The notes under the pieces: model-generated | Told to the model about the DNA's origin: nothing | Seen by the model: the letters and a program-made list of their open reading frames with translations, nothing else | Database searches by the model: none | Part shown: positions 1-10,508 of the stretch, piece after piece | Layout of the letters: each line of letters starts with the position of its first letter | Numbering within the stretch: position 1 is the first letter of the stretch | Translations under genes and position numbers: made by a program | NCBI GenBank assembly: GCA_005223375.1 | Contig: RXOD01003917.1 | Span: 1 to 37,405, forward strand | Origin: Amoebophrya sp. AT5.2 | Taxonomy: Eukaryota; Sar; Dinophyceae; Syndiniales; Amoebophryaceae | Length of the DNA: 37,405 nucleotides | Direction of reading: 5' to 3'

Positions 1-1
1 G

Positions 2-1411
2 CTTCGTGAGTTGGTGTGTAGGTATATCTCGCAATCGGCTTCGACTCTCTTTTCGGCTGGTGATGATCCTTTCAATTTCGGCCTTCCAATTTGCCTCACT
101 CAGATGTCGGACAGGTTTATTACTCTCGCCGACCTCGGGCCCGAAAAGCTGTTGGATAGTGCGACCTTTAAGCATAATCCTAACAAGAACAGGTCTCATC
201 TCCCGGCTCCTTGCAGGCTTTTCGAATCTAGAGAAAGTTTCGCTACACGAGTTAGAGAAAAACGTGATCAGGAGTTGGAAGCCGCACGTGAAGCGCGTCT
301 TCTGTCCGAACAGAGCCACACCGCAAAAACAGCATCTATTCGCGCTAAGCTGAAAGCCGCTTCTTCTTCTTCTGCTCCGTCCCAGTCGCCGAACACTCCA
401 AGTTTTACGCCGTCCGACGATTTCGGCCGCGACTTCGTTTACATCGATAACCGGCACGAAATGGACCATCAGGAAGAGCAGGCTCCGGCCGCTTCTGCCA
501 GCGCGCCGGCCAGCGCGAACCCGCCGAACAGCAGTCATGCGAATCCGCCGGACCGTGCTGCGAACGACACCTACGCGCAAGAACGGGAGGAGTACCTCCA
601 GACCATCCAGAAGCAGTCCGATGAAGAAGCAGCTATCGCGGCCATTAAGGCGAAATGTCTGAACAACGGGGTCAACTTTTTGCCGTGGTCCAAAGTCCTC
701 GAGACCATGACTTTTCACGCCGGCTACCCGAAGCGGATCGCTTTCGCTGACGCTCCGGACGCTATGAAGGAGATCATGAAGTACGGGGCCGTCCAGAAAA
801 AGCAGGCGACCGGAGGAATGGTCGTCCCCATGCCGCAGATGGGAATCCTGCCGTCGTATTCGGTGACGACCCCTCCCGCCGTGTTCAACGACCACCTGCT
901 TCTCTACAATAAAGAATCAGTGGAGGCTGGCCACCTGAACGCCTTCCAGATGATGTCCACGAAAATCAGGACGGAAGAAACAGACTTCGACAAGAAACTG
1001 TCGGGGGTGCAACTCAAGGTTCAGGGCATGCTGATAGGCGAGCGGTATGTCCAACCGACTTTGATGCGCCCGCCGTCCACGAAGCAGGTGCAGGACGTGG
1101 CCAACCTGTTCAACGCCGTGATTACGACGATCACCAACCCCGAACCCGGACTGATCCGCAAAAACGAAGCTTTGGAGGCGATCAAGCTTTTGTACTGCTT
1201 CCTGAACTCGTGCGTTGACGAGATCGACGGCCAGTACCTGGGTTGGGCGTGTTGGCGCAGTAAATACACGCTGGAGCTCTTATTCGAACTCAACTACATG
1301 GGGTTGCGACGTGACGACGAAGGGGGACTTTCGGCGGTTACTGCAAAGAACGAGGTGCTCATGCGGCTCTTCGACGCGAAGGGCATGGCACCGGGGAAAC
1401 AGCTGAGTTAG
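2..1411 (+). CDS. Orphan ORF, 5' truncated by the window edge; possible mobile-element gag-like protein
   Basis: The frame is open from base 2 to a TAG stop ending at 1411 (469 residues). No in-frame ATG lies before base 104, and upstream codons stay open to the edge, so the true start is probably outside the window. The N-terminal part holds a charged helical stretch rich in Arg/Glu (about residues 70-115). A Ser/Ala/Pro/Asn-rich linker follows (about 118-190), then a denser, probably globular part (about 200-469) containing the strings LLYCFLNSCVDEIDGQ and YLGWACWRSKYTLELL. I do not recognise the family. A gag- or capsid-like protein of a retroelement is a guess, based on this layout and on the hairpin-rich non-coding tract directly downstream; no polymerase, integrase or zinc knuckle is visible. 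It has no intron, unlike most genes here. A host protein of unknown function is the alternative. Confidence 0.6.
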   Translation, partial: LRELVCRYISQSASTLFSAGDDPFNFGLPICLTQMSDRFITLADLGPEKLLDSATFKHNPNKNRSHLPAPCRLFESRESFATRVREKRDQELEAAREARLLSEQSHTAKTASIRAKLKAASSSSAPSQSPNTPSFTPSDDFGRDFVYIDNRHEMDHQEEQAPAASASAPASANPPNSSHANPPDRAANDTYAQEREEYLQTIQKQSDEEAAIAAIKAKCLNNGVNFLPWSKVLETMTFHAGYPKRIAFADAPDAMKEIMKYGAVQKKQATGGMVVPMPQMGILPSYSVTTPPAVFNDHLLLYNKESVEAGHLNAFQMMSTKIRTEETDFDKKLSGVQLKVQGMLIGERYVQPTLMRPPSTKQVQDVANLFNAVITTITNPEPGLIRKNEALEAIKLLYCFLNSCVDEIDGQYLGWACWRSKYTLELLFELNYMGLRRDDEGGLSAVTAKNEVLMRLFDAKGMAPGKQLS

Positions 1412-1425
1412 ACGAACTCGGTTTG

Positions 1426-1936
1426 GCAAGCATCGGCGCTTGCAGAATTAATTTCTTTCTATCGAGCGTTGCCTTAAGTTAGGCTTACGTGATCTAGTTC
1501 TCTACTTTCACAGAGTTCTTCGCCCTAAGTTGGGCATGCTACGAATCTAGATGTCAGTTCCTTTCCTTCTAGTTCTCACTACGTGGCTTACCTCTTCCTT
1601 TCGATCTCTGATCGAAAGCTTTTGAATATATCTATCATACTCACACTCGGAGTCCACTCCTAGTGTCCAGAAAACTGCTTTTATGGCAGCCCTTCAAATC
1701 TTTGATCGTCGACCTTCCAAGGCCGCGCTCTGATCTCAGGGCCGCCTTTCTTTGATCTTCTTGATCTATAGCGAGCTCCTCACAGACCACTACACTTCAG
1801 CTGCGCTGCTTATACCAGCTCGCAGCTCCTTACTTCCATCGGACGCTTACGGACCGTTCTCGGTCGTTTATGCGCCCGACAAAGACTGCCCGTTTTGAGC
1901 TCGCGTGCACCTCGTGTGCACTTTGCGCGGGCAAAG
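1426..1936. repeat. Tract dense in short perfect hairpins, downstream of the orphan ORF
   Basis: Non-coding stretch with many small inverted repeats. Visible stems: GCAAGC/GCTTGC (1426-1443, loop 6); GCCT/AGGC (1471-1484) and GCCC/GGGC (1522-1535), both with loop TAAGTT; CTTTCGATC/GATCGAAAG with loop TCT (1598-1618, nine pairs); ACACT-GGAGT/ACTCC-AGTGT with one mismatch and loop CC (1643-1666); TCAAA/TTTGA (1694-1705); AGCTGCG/CGCAGCT (1799-1827); GACCG/CGGTC (1852-1865); GTGCAC/GTGCAC (1905-1921); CTTTGC/GCAAAG (1921-1936). All were read directly from the sequence. They could be the 3' UTR or terminal region of an element carrying the upstream ORF; that is inference. Confidence 0.6.
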
Positions 1937-3678
1937 CTCGAGAGAATGAACATTCGAAAAATAACTTGCGGCAGCGATTGGGATGTTGTGGTGTTCGAGT
2001 GATTTCAAGAGAGTGTTTTAAACTTGTTTAAACCAGGGATTCGTCGTTGCACGCAGCTCTGTCCAAAGTGACAGCAGGCTCACGCTCAGATGATAAATTA
2101 CTGAACCACAGTCCTTCTTATTTTGGGGGCGCTGGCGGGGCGGTTTATCAGGTTTCCGAAAATGCCACCACCTTGCTTCATCCTCGGCGTCCACTCACTT
2201 TTATCAGAGTCAGAGTGAGACTTGGCGGCAGGAGTGCTAGTAACGAACTTGCTGAAGGTGAAGCTAGTGAAGATGATCTTTATCTTTTTGCTCTTGCTCT
2301 ACCTCAAGTTTTTTGCTCTAACTACGTACTTGAACTTGGAGGCTGATGTACGGCTTGCGGTATCTTCCAGCACTGTTGAAAATGTACGCACTACCGGTCG
2401 TCCCTGATCGACAATCATGGCGTGGTCACGAGTGCCGGTCAAGACTGGGCCTGACCTTCATATTCTCGGTCGCCGCGTTCAGTGGCTTGGATGTGGTTGC
2501 CTACGCAGAAATTATGCAGCAATGGACACGGTTTGAACAAGAAGAGGAAGAGACATATTTTTACCCGTCACGTCAGTGCTAAAAAAACCCGAAGACGCTG
2601 ACGCATGGTTGTGGGTTTGATTTCGCATGATCGCATGTGTGGCAATCAGTCTTGTTGTGGGTGCGAAAGTAGTCGTTGTTCACCAAGGCCCATACGCATA
2701 CGGGTTTTGGGTAGTAAAAGAAAGAAAGTAAAAAAAATCATTCGAGCTGATGCATGTACATGTAGCGGTCGTAGCTAGACGTAGTCGTAAAGAAAGTGAT
2801 GTCGGTGGCTCACGATAATTTCGTGCACGGCGGCCGCCATGCATGCGCATCTCGCGACGAAGTCGGTTCGTTTCGTTTTTTCTGTCGCGACACGGACATG
2901 ATTGATACATATGATCGTCGGTTTTCTTATTTTGAGCCCAGCTTGGGAATCGAATTGATCGGTTGCGCAGAATCCGCATGTCGGTCGTTTTCGTCTTTTG
3001 GCACTAGTCGTTGCCGTAACTTCCACGACGACGGCAGGTAGGTATGCAGAACCGGCGTTCGTCCGCAAATCTGGAAGACAGTCTCAACTTCCACCAAGGC
3101 CGAATCGCATCGCTATCCATCGCAGGATTCTTTCAATTCAAGTTTTTGATTTTGAGTTGCCGAGGAGCATTAATATTCGTATTCCCCCTGTAAAGGCCTC
3201 ACTAGAGGCAAGGATGACGTGTGGAAGTTTAGCTGCTCACCGAAGCTAGTGTACCAGTCGACGGCTGTTGTAGTATAAATGCTTATTGTTCATTGTGTTG
3301 GACCGACGTGGATGACTCGGAGCGTGAATGTCACAAAGAACGTGGTGGAGGCTAGTATTTGTCCCTTGAGTAGTCAGTGTCAGTACCTTTATTCGCAGCT
3401 CTTTCATTTTCATCGATGACACCATCACGCATGTAGACCGACGCTGACCACGAGGAGATGCAATAAGTGCTCGCATCAACATGATGGTCGTGATGCAGCG
3501 AGCCACTGGAGGATGTCGATCTTCCATCAGGCGACGCCCCTTCTAGCCAAGCGTGACCACATTGATCGATTTCGATTTCGAAATCGAATTCGGTCATCGT
3601 AGTACGATCGGGATCGATTATCTTCCACTGACAAGCAACCTCCGGACTCCCGTGAGTAGAGGTGGTGTGGGCAGCATC
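1937..3678. other. Gene-poor stretch between the hairpin tract and the CCCH gene
   Basis: About 1.7 kb with only short, mutually overlapping open frames on both strands (none above roughly 100 codons that is not a shadow of the next gene). None has a recognisable motif or convincing composition. The frame of the next gene is open upstream of its first ATG from about 3553, so part of the right end may be 5' UTR. No tRNA, rRNA or spliced-leader sequence was seen. Confidence 0.5.
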
Positions 3679-6600
3679 ATGAGTACCGAGGCGGAGTATC
3701 CAGGGGCGCTTAAGTCCGCCCCCGCCTCTCCGGAGCGGCCGGGACCACGGGCGCTGCTCCACCTCAACTCCGCAGAAATGGTGTTGGACGACGCAGACCT
3801 CCTCACTCGCCATCCGGACGCGCTCCTCACGCCGGCATTTCCAGGTGCAGGTGGAGGGCCAAAGAACGGAGGCATTGCAGGAAATAACAGCAGCTCATCA
3901 GTGACAGTGTCAGACGTTCAACATCACGTCGGAAACAATCCGACCCTTCTTCAGGATCAGGCTGGCGAGGGAAGCACAACAGGCAGGATGATTTTCGGCC
4001 CCATCGAGCAGGTTGCGCAACCAGGAGAGCACTTTCACGATTACTCGGGGCGGAAGCAGCCGACGTACCGGGGCGATATGAGCGCGCCTATGCGACTGAA
4101 GGAGCCTGCGGCGCAGCCGAAGCGACGGTCACCGGCATCGGCGTCGGATGCCCGGAGTCCGCAGACCTTGTACCCGAAGACGCCGTCACCGATGACGCCG
4201 GAAATGATACCGCTGAGCAGCGGCATGATGGAGTTCAGCTTCGACCCAGCAAACCTCGACGAGCTGCTCGCGCAAAGCCGTCCTGTAATGAGCAACCACA
4301 ACAGGCAGTCGCCTGCGCATTTGCATTCCTCGGTAAACTCCAATGCGGTGCTGGGGGCTCCTGCTGGAACATCTTCAAACGCGAACGCAACTTCCTCGTC
4401 GTCGCGGCGCATCGAAAAGGAGTTTGTGCCCGCTTTCGTGTTGGAGAAGGCGCTGAACCGATGCATACCGGATCTGCAACGCGCCGTGGCACGGCACATC
4501 GAGAAGACGCTGACAGCGGTGGCGCAGCAGCAGCAGATTCAGAGAAATTTGATAGGAGGCGGTAGCACTGCAGCGCCGATTTCGCCAACCGCAGGGACTA
4601 CACCGACAGCGGCGATGCTGTTCGGTGGAGGGGAAGATCTTCATGGTAGCAACAAGATGTCCCCGGCAAGCGCCATAGACGAAGAGGAGCTGTCCGCCGA
4701 TGCAGTGCAAACTGCGTTGCGCAGCTGGCCGGATCTGGGGCCGATCGTAAATCGCTACATCGGATGGGAGGTCAACCAGCATCTGGACCATCTGAAGCAC
4801 CAGGAGCGGCAAAACGCATTCTCCAGCCTGCTCGGAGACTCGAGTTGGAACGGAAGCGGGGCGAAAGGCAGTGGGAGTCTGCTCGGCGTCGGCGGAGGGC
4901 CAGCAGGGCCAGGAGGTCAAGGATCACCGCTGCGTGCCGGAACGTTCCCGCGCGAACTGCAGGCAATGACCGAATCAAAAAATAACCACTCATCCCTACC
5001 CCTTCTCCAAAACCTCCCGTCCCCGACTCGTGCGGCCGCCGGATTCGGTGGCATCCTCGGGGGCCGGAGCCCGCGACCGCCAAAAAACGACACCCAAGAA
5101 CAGCATCAGAACAACGGAAATGGCTATGCCAACGCCATGCACGAGCAAACGATGTTTCGCAGCGCTTCTCCGGTTGCAAGTTCCTTTATGAACACAGGCT
5201 CATTTTCGTCTGGAGTAGTTGGAGGCGGAAACATTAACATGGACCACAGCAATCCGATTCCGTTCGGGAATCCGATCCCCCAGGGCAGTCTCGGGATGGT
5301 GCTGCCACACCAACCGACTCCGCAACCAGGGCTGATGTTCCTGGGAGCTGTGCCCGAAGACTCGGCAGAGAACAACACAAGCTCGCACACGATCTTGTCA
5401 GCCGCCACGAGCTCCGCGTCGCCATCAAACACCTCGAGAACACAAAGTAGAGGAGGGGGACAGCCACAACAGCACGAGCAGTTCCTGCAACAGCAGCAAC
5501 AGCTGCACGACGTGCACCAGATGAATTTTCATCAAGGGTCCACCTCGTCGTCCATCCCAGGGGGACGAGTTGACGACGGTGGACTTGGTCTTCCGAGCGG
5601 GATGATCAACCTCATGAGCAACTTAGACCCGCACGATGTGCTCAATCTTTCCGGCTCTGGTCGCAGCGGAGGTGCACCACCGATCTTGTCCGCGGCGTCG
5701 ACGAGGAACTCGAACGCTGGCTCCGGTTCGCATCATTCAGGCTTCTCCTCCACAAACAATTCGCCGCTGCTGAATGACGTCGGGGCGAAGCTGGTCAACA
5801 ACGGTGACAGGAACCAGCAATATGGTTATGTGGGCATGGGAACCGCGGCGGGAATCGTGAATAGTGCGGGGGTCCCGCCGCCGCCGCCGCCAGATGGCTA
5901 CAATTTTCGGCCGGGATCTCCGTCGGGCGGCTCGAGCTTCGTGGCGATGAAATTTAATCCAGGCGCGCGCGGTGGCCAACCGCAGCCGCAAGGGCCGTCA
6001 TCTCCCTACGCCAACTTCAACAATTACGACTCGTCATCACCCGAGGCAGCGTATTTGCACAATCAAAGCAAAAGCGTGTCCCACAATTCAAGCGCGTCGT
6101 CGTCAAGGAACTACAGCGCTGGCAATGCCTCGGCTTCAAACCCAACATCGCCTTTTTTCCCGAACGCCGGGCCATCAAGAAATAGCCATAGCGCCAGCAA
6201 TATTAGCCAGCAAAACCTCGTCCCCAACCAACAATCTGCCGCTGGGCCGGGGGCAAACCCAAACCCCAATAGTAAAAAGAACCCCGTACTGAAGCGGTGG
6301 AGCGATTACGAAACTGCGGAGCAACCGGAGAACGCACAAACAAAGGGGTGCAAACATTGGGAGGCGACGGGAAAATGCAGGCTTGGGGACAAGTGTAACT
6401 TCGCGCACATACCAGAAAGACGAGGCATCTTGAAAAATAGCGCGAGCATCAACGGCAGGCGAAGCAGTGGTGCTGGAGGCGGGTCTAGTACTGACCTGGG
6501 GGCCGCGGGTGGTGGAGGGGCGTCCCTTCCATCGTCAACCAAGCCAGGAAATTCCTTGCCACGAGGAGGGTCACGACCGCAAGCCATGCCGGGACCGTAA
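3679..6600 (+). CDS. Low-complexity protein with a C-terminal CCCH zinc finger (probable RNA-binding protein)
   Basis: Single exon of 973 residues from the first in-frame ATG (3679) to TAA at 6600. Near the C-terminus is a canonical CCCH finger: C891, C900, C906, H910 (spacing C-x8-C-x5-C-x3-H). This type is known from RNA-binding proteins of the tristetraprolin/nab2 broad class. Most of the rest is Ser/Gly/Asn/Pro/Gln-rich and probably disordered, with Gln runs near 281-284 and 600-620 and a proline run encoded at 5875-5889. Two helical segments, at about residues 254-285 and 340-372, resemble each other: each follows the form AL-x(3-4)-PDL-x(2-4)-V-x-R-x-I. They may be an internal duplication. 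A role in mRNA binding, stability or translation is inferred from the finger; one CCCH finger alone does not identify an orthologue. The GTG at 3553 is not needed as a start. Confidence 0.85.
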   Translation: MSTEAEYPGALKSAPASPERPGPRALLHLNSAEMVLDDADLLTRHPDALLTPAFPGAGGGPKNGGIAGNNSSSSVTVSDVQHHVGNNPTLLQDQAGEGSTTGRMIFGPIEQVAQPGEHFHDYSGRKQPTYRGDMSAPMRLKEPAAQPKRRSPASASDARSPQTLYPKTPSPMTPEMIPLSSGMMEFSFDPANLDELLAQSRPVMSNHNRQSPAHLHSSVNSNAVLGAPAGTSSNANATSSSSRRIEKEFVPAFVLEKALNRCIPDLQRAVARHIEKTLTAVAQQQQIQRNLIGGGSTAAPISPTAGTTPTAAMLFGGGEDLHGSNKMSPASAIDEEELSADAVQTALRSWPDLGPIVNRYIGWEVNQHLDHLKHQERQNAFSSLLGDSSWNGSGAKGSGSLLGVGGGPAGPGGQGSPLRAGTFPRELQAMTESKNNHSSLPLLQNLPSPTRAAAGFGGILGGRSPRPPKNDTQEQHQNNGNGYANAMHEQTMFRSASPVASSFMNTGSFSSGVVGGGNINMDHSNPIPFGNPIPQGSLGMVLPHQPTPQPGLMFLGAVPEDSAENNTSSHTILSAATSSASPSNTSRTQSRGGGQPQQHEQFLQQQQQLHDVHQMNFHQGSTSSSIPGGRVDDGGLGLPSGMINLMSNLDPHDVLNLSGSGRSGGAPPILSAASTRNSNAGSGSHHSGFSSTNNSPLLNDVGAKLVNNGDRNQQYGYVGMGTAAGIVNSAGVPPPPPPDGYNFRPGSPSGGSSFVAMKFNPGARGGQPQPQGPSSPYANFNNYDSSSPEAAYLHNQSKSVSHNSSASSSRNYSAGNASASNPTSPFFPNAGPSRNSHSASNISQQNLVPNQQSAAGPGANPNPNSKKNPVLKRWSDYETAEQPENAQTKGCKHWEATGKCRLGDKCNFAHIPERRGILKNSASINGRRSSGAGGGSSTDLGAAGGGGASLPSSTKPGNSLPRGGSRPQAMPGP

Positions 6601-7562
6601 AGGATTGACGCACCGATACTGAACTTGAAGCATACAACTAGCATGAATCATCGCAGAAGCAGAACACAATCACAGGACAACAGAGCATGAGCATGGCCAT
6701 GCAATTATTCGCTTATCCTTATATCGATCCCCGTGCCCGTCCCCCCTGAAGCAATGTGAAGCTGCTGAATACTAACTTGGTGAAGTGATGCCAATGCGGA
6801 AGGCGCCCGCCTTTCTCTTCCAGTGGTATCCGTATCGCACGCATAATCATTATCATGGTCATGATGTATTTCTGCTTTATTATTTTGCACAAAGAAAACA
6901 ACAAATTCAAAACCACGACACAGACAGGCATCCGTTATGAGATGCTTTTCGCGCGTCTTTGTCTTTCACGCATAGATACTTGCCTACGATGCATGGCTTA
7001 CCACTGCCAGCGGCCCATGACTAAAACTGAATGCAGCATTTCCACCTGGAGTATTTCTGGAACGAAAGTATCTCTGTGATGCGATGTTGAACCAGGAGGC
7101 ATGTTTTGCTCCACGTTGCACGGCGGCACAAACATCATCACCACTTGGCGGTCGGCCCTGTCTTTTCCTCTTGTCACGCGACGGCGGGCGGCTCCCCAAA
7201 CAACTCCATCTGCAGAAGTAGAAGTCACTAGTAGTGCTTATTCGTACTCGATGAACATGAAGGTCAAGAAATCACACTCAGTGCGAAAGGTTGAAGAACC
7301 GAGTGACGCCGATAGAGAGAGATGGATCACTCGTGGCGGGGGGCGAATGAATATGGGATTGATGAATTAAGAGGATCAAGTTCAGGATCAAGAAGAACGT
7401 GTCTACTTAAACCTGGAAAGCAGGTAGTACTGACCTAAGAATAAGAAAGCACCACTACCGCTTTTGCGATTGCGCCGACCAGGACCAGTGCGGCCGAGGA
7501 GCTTCAACAACCCCACAAATAAAAGCGCTCACCGCCGATTATCGCTGCAAGCCGACGCGAGG
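6601..7562. other. Intergenic region, CCCH gene to membrane-protein gene
   Basis: Only short open frames on either strand, none with recognisable features. The left part is presumably the 3' UTR of the CCCH gene and the right part the 5' UTR of the membrane-protein gene. The frame of that gene is open from about 7464, but its first ATG is at 7563. A GATGAACATGAA motif like that in several introns lies at about 7249-7262. Confidence 0.5.
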
Positions 7563-8740
7563 ATGCCGGGCGCCAGCAATCCCAGCAGTTACGATCCTTC
7601 CTGGACTGCGAAGCTTGCGCTTGCGGCGAAAGACGCGGGCGGTGACGCGCCATCAACCACTGCTAGTACGACCTCTGCGCCGGCGGAGATTCCGATAGTC
7701 GTCGTGAGCGACGATGACGTGAAGGACTATCTCGTCGATACGCTCGGCGTCCCTGCCGAATGGTCCGAGTACGGGTTTATCGGGATTTGCCTGCTCTTCG
7801 GCTTGCTCTTTTGCTTCAAGGGCATGAAGCTGAGCAAGGTGGTGTTTTTTGCAACAGGTTTTCTTGTTGGCTACTGGACGTTCCAGGTGAGCGTCATGGA
7901 AGCGAAGTTGCTGCCAAAAACGATACCTGAGAGCACGGTGGGACTGGTGCAGATTCTCGTAGGGTTGCTCTGCGGAGTCGGGACGGTGTCGATCGTACCA
8001 CTCGCCATGTTCTGCTTGGGAGCGCTCTGCTGGCTGCCATTTGCAGGTAAAGTACTTCGAAATTCAATTCATCGACGTCAACATGAGTTTGCCTCCTCCC
8101 GTACCACGTACGCGATTCAATAATTTCAACGAGCCTACTCCTCCTGCCAGGTCTCGCGTTCCAGCAGCTTCTTCTCCTGGAGGTGGTTAGCGAGCAGCTA
8201 TCCAGCCTACCAGAAGGCGATTTCTACGGCAACCTGGCTCGGTGGATATTCATGTCGGCTTCCACACTGGTCGTAGGCTACTTGGCTTCCACAAACAGTG
8301 CGCAGCACGCTCTGTTCATACCAGCGACCAGCTTTATCGGTGCGTATCTGATCTGCCTCGCCTTCAACCATGTGTGGCTCTTGACGGAAGGGGAACTCTT
8401 CACGCCGCTTTTCGAGATCGACGCACTGCTCAAAAGCAGAGGAGACGAGGTACTGAAAATCTTGTTCGTTCATCAATATGTATCGATGAACATGAACGAA
8501 AAACAATTTGAATATCAATATCCTGGGTCGACGTGCTGGTCGACCTCGACGATGTGAAAGATGAAACTGAAAGAAAAGCTGCACGCAGGTCCCAGGAACT
8601 TTCGTACTTTATTGAAACGACAGGTGATGCACACGGAGAACTCGGAGTTCTGGGTTCTCGTAAACGGCCTGGTTGTCTTCACCACGGCGGGAGTCGGTTT
8701 TCAGTACTACCAATCCAAAAAGGAAGAAGAGGAAGACTGA
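7563..8740 (+). CDS. Multi-pass membrane protein, TMEM198/DUF4203-like, three exons
   Basis: Exons 7563-8046, 8151-8449 and 8561-8740 join in phase to give 320 residues. The N-terminus is polar and Ala/Ser/Thr-rich. Hydrophobic segments lie at about 70-88, 92-111, 127-162 (probably two spans), 187-205, 213-238 and 291-311, and a short acidic tail ends in EEEED. Paired Gly-rich helices with a Phe/Gly/Lys turn (FCFKGMKLSKVVFFATGFLVG) recall the TMEM198/TM7SF3-type DUF4203 fold. That family spans membranes about seven times and has poorly defined function (human TMEM198 is linked to Wnt/LRP6 signalling). Intron 1 has donor gtaaag and acceptor tgccag. Intron 2 has donor gtactg, and its acceptor gaaag|ATG is the least certain point: it was chosen because it gives the final membrane helix and stop. 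The in-frame ATG at 7563 is the first. Confidence 0.75.
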
Positions 8741-9668
8741 CCAGGACACGACGTTGACTGAAACGAGAGCAAGAACATAAAGTAAGTACCCTCCTGGCTG
8801 AAGATGCCCGCGCTTCGGATCCTACGTTGCTTGTGCCATTGTGCGTCCGACTGAAAAGCCCCTGCATTCTCGGGTGGGCAGCTTTACATCAACACTATCG
8901 TTTGGAGGCGTCCGACGTCTTGGCCTATCCTCGCTCGCGCTGTCGCCGAGGCTGATTTGCATGATACTAAGTCTAAGTTTTTCGGTTGTAGTGATGCCGG
9001 TATCTGCAGTTCGAGTTGTGAGAGTCGGTTGTGAGAGTCGGGAAAAGTAAAATGTGTCGCTGCGAAAAAGAGTGCGGAGTGATCAGTTTCATGACAGTCT
9101 GTTGACCCAGTGGGTTTATTCGGTTCAACATCTCAGGTTTTCAGGGCTAGCCAGCGACCCTGCGCAGCGGGTTCACGAGCGAAGTATGAATATCAAGGTC
9201 GTAGAAGTTCTAGGTAGTGTGTCGCTACTGCTACACATACTTGTTCACGTTCACCTAGTCGTGCAATCTCCGTTCTTCGCTTCCCCTCACGACCAGGGCT
9301 TTTGGTGCGCTCGGAAGGCTCACATGCCCCATTTTGTCATGCTTTTCGCGCACACACTCACACACACACCAGCAAAAACTTTATAATTCGCATTCATTCA
9401 TGATTGCTGACTTCTGGAACTGGAAAAATTTATATATTGTAATACAGTGTTGTGTCCTCCATCGCCGTAGTATGTCCCCCGTGTGTATCTGTATCTAAAC
9501 TTGTCACTCCCTGCACGCAATATCCTTTCTACCTTGAATTCATCGGGCCTCATACATCGAATTCGCCTTGCGCGTAGCTGTAGTTCGTTCTTGTACGCGT
9601 AAGTACTTAACCGAGGAGGAGGTGAAGGACGTGCAACAGGTTGCGGAGTCAACTCAACTCCACACAAT
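8741..9668. other. Intergenic region with a short CA microsatellite
   Basis: No supported gene. A frame of about 110 codons at 9054-9386 starts with GTG, has no ATG near its start and no recognisable motif. A short (AC)n tract lies at about 9350-9370. Confidence 0.45.
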
Positions 9669-10508
9669 ATGGACGGTCAGATGAGTTCAGTCTCCGAGCC
9701 GGTGTCGGTGGACGATCTGGAAGCCATTCTTCGCGACTGGAACATCGAGGATGGGGATCAGGTACAGCGACCACCTCAATTTAAATTTTTGTTCGTGCTC
9801 GTCTAGGATGAAAATGAGTCTCATTCCCAAGAAAATCAATGAAACTACTACATCTCAATACATTCACCGCAGGTTCTCTCCGTGTCCAGTTCTCGCCCTG
9901 GCGGGGGCGTCTCGAACGCGGTGGCGGCAGTGGTAAACGCAGATAGTGACATAGAGGCCAACCAGGGCGGCGTGGACGTCGATTCCTGGGCCTCCGAGTT
10001 GATGGGCCAGCTGAGCAACTGCCAGTCGGACCCTGCGATGGCAAGCGAGGTGATAAAACAGTTCCTCAAGGCGTTCGAGACGCAAGCGACTGCTGCGGTG
10101 GGGCAGCACAGAAAATCCCTTGCGAATGCGAACCGAATATTGCTGAAAACCCTGCAACGAATACACCACAACCACAAGCAGCTACGAGAACAATTACCGC
10201 AAGTGCAGAAGCAGGTACTACCCACCTAAAGAATGAATGGTGCTGCTAGCTAGTGCTATCTCCAAATCCAGGACGACGACGATGTCGAGGACCAGGTCGG
10301 CCTACTTACGTTGAATTCGGTTGCTAAGAGTAAGATTCAGAGCTTATTTCGCAATCCGTCGCAATGATCACAAATTTTACAGGCACAAGATGCGGAGCGG
10401 CGCGCAGAGTTCGCAGAAAGCAGATGTAAAGTATTGGAGCTCCATTTGCAAAGGGCAATGGATTCGGAGGGCGCGCATGGCGGCAACCGATTCAATCACA
10501 ACCTCTAG
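9669..10508 (+). CDS. Small coiled-coil protein of unknown function, probably four exons
   Basis: Exons 9669-9761, 9873-10214, 10272-10295 (a 24-nt microexon) and 10383-10508 join in phase, giving about 194 residues ending at TAG. The first exon encodes an acidic N-terminus (MDGQMSSVSEPVSVDDLEAI). The second holds a long amphipathic helix (about residues 70-145) rich in Gln, His, Lys and Leu, with likely coiled-coil character. The last exon encodes a charged helix (AERRAEFAESRCKVLELHLQ). Exon 3 adds only an acidic run, DDDDVEDQ. It may be skipped, giving one intron from 10215 to 10382, or it may read on to a stop at about 10364 as an alternative C-terminus. The donor after exon 3 (gtcggc) is weak; the first two donors (gtacag, gtacta) match others here. 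I do not recognise the family. Confidence 0.6.

Noticed and set aside
9054..9386. 110-codon frame between genes
   Set aside because: Starts with GTG, no nearby ATG, no motif, and includes a CA microsatellite.
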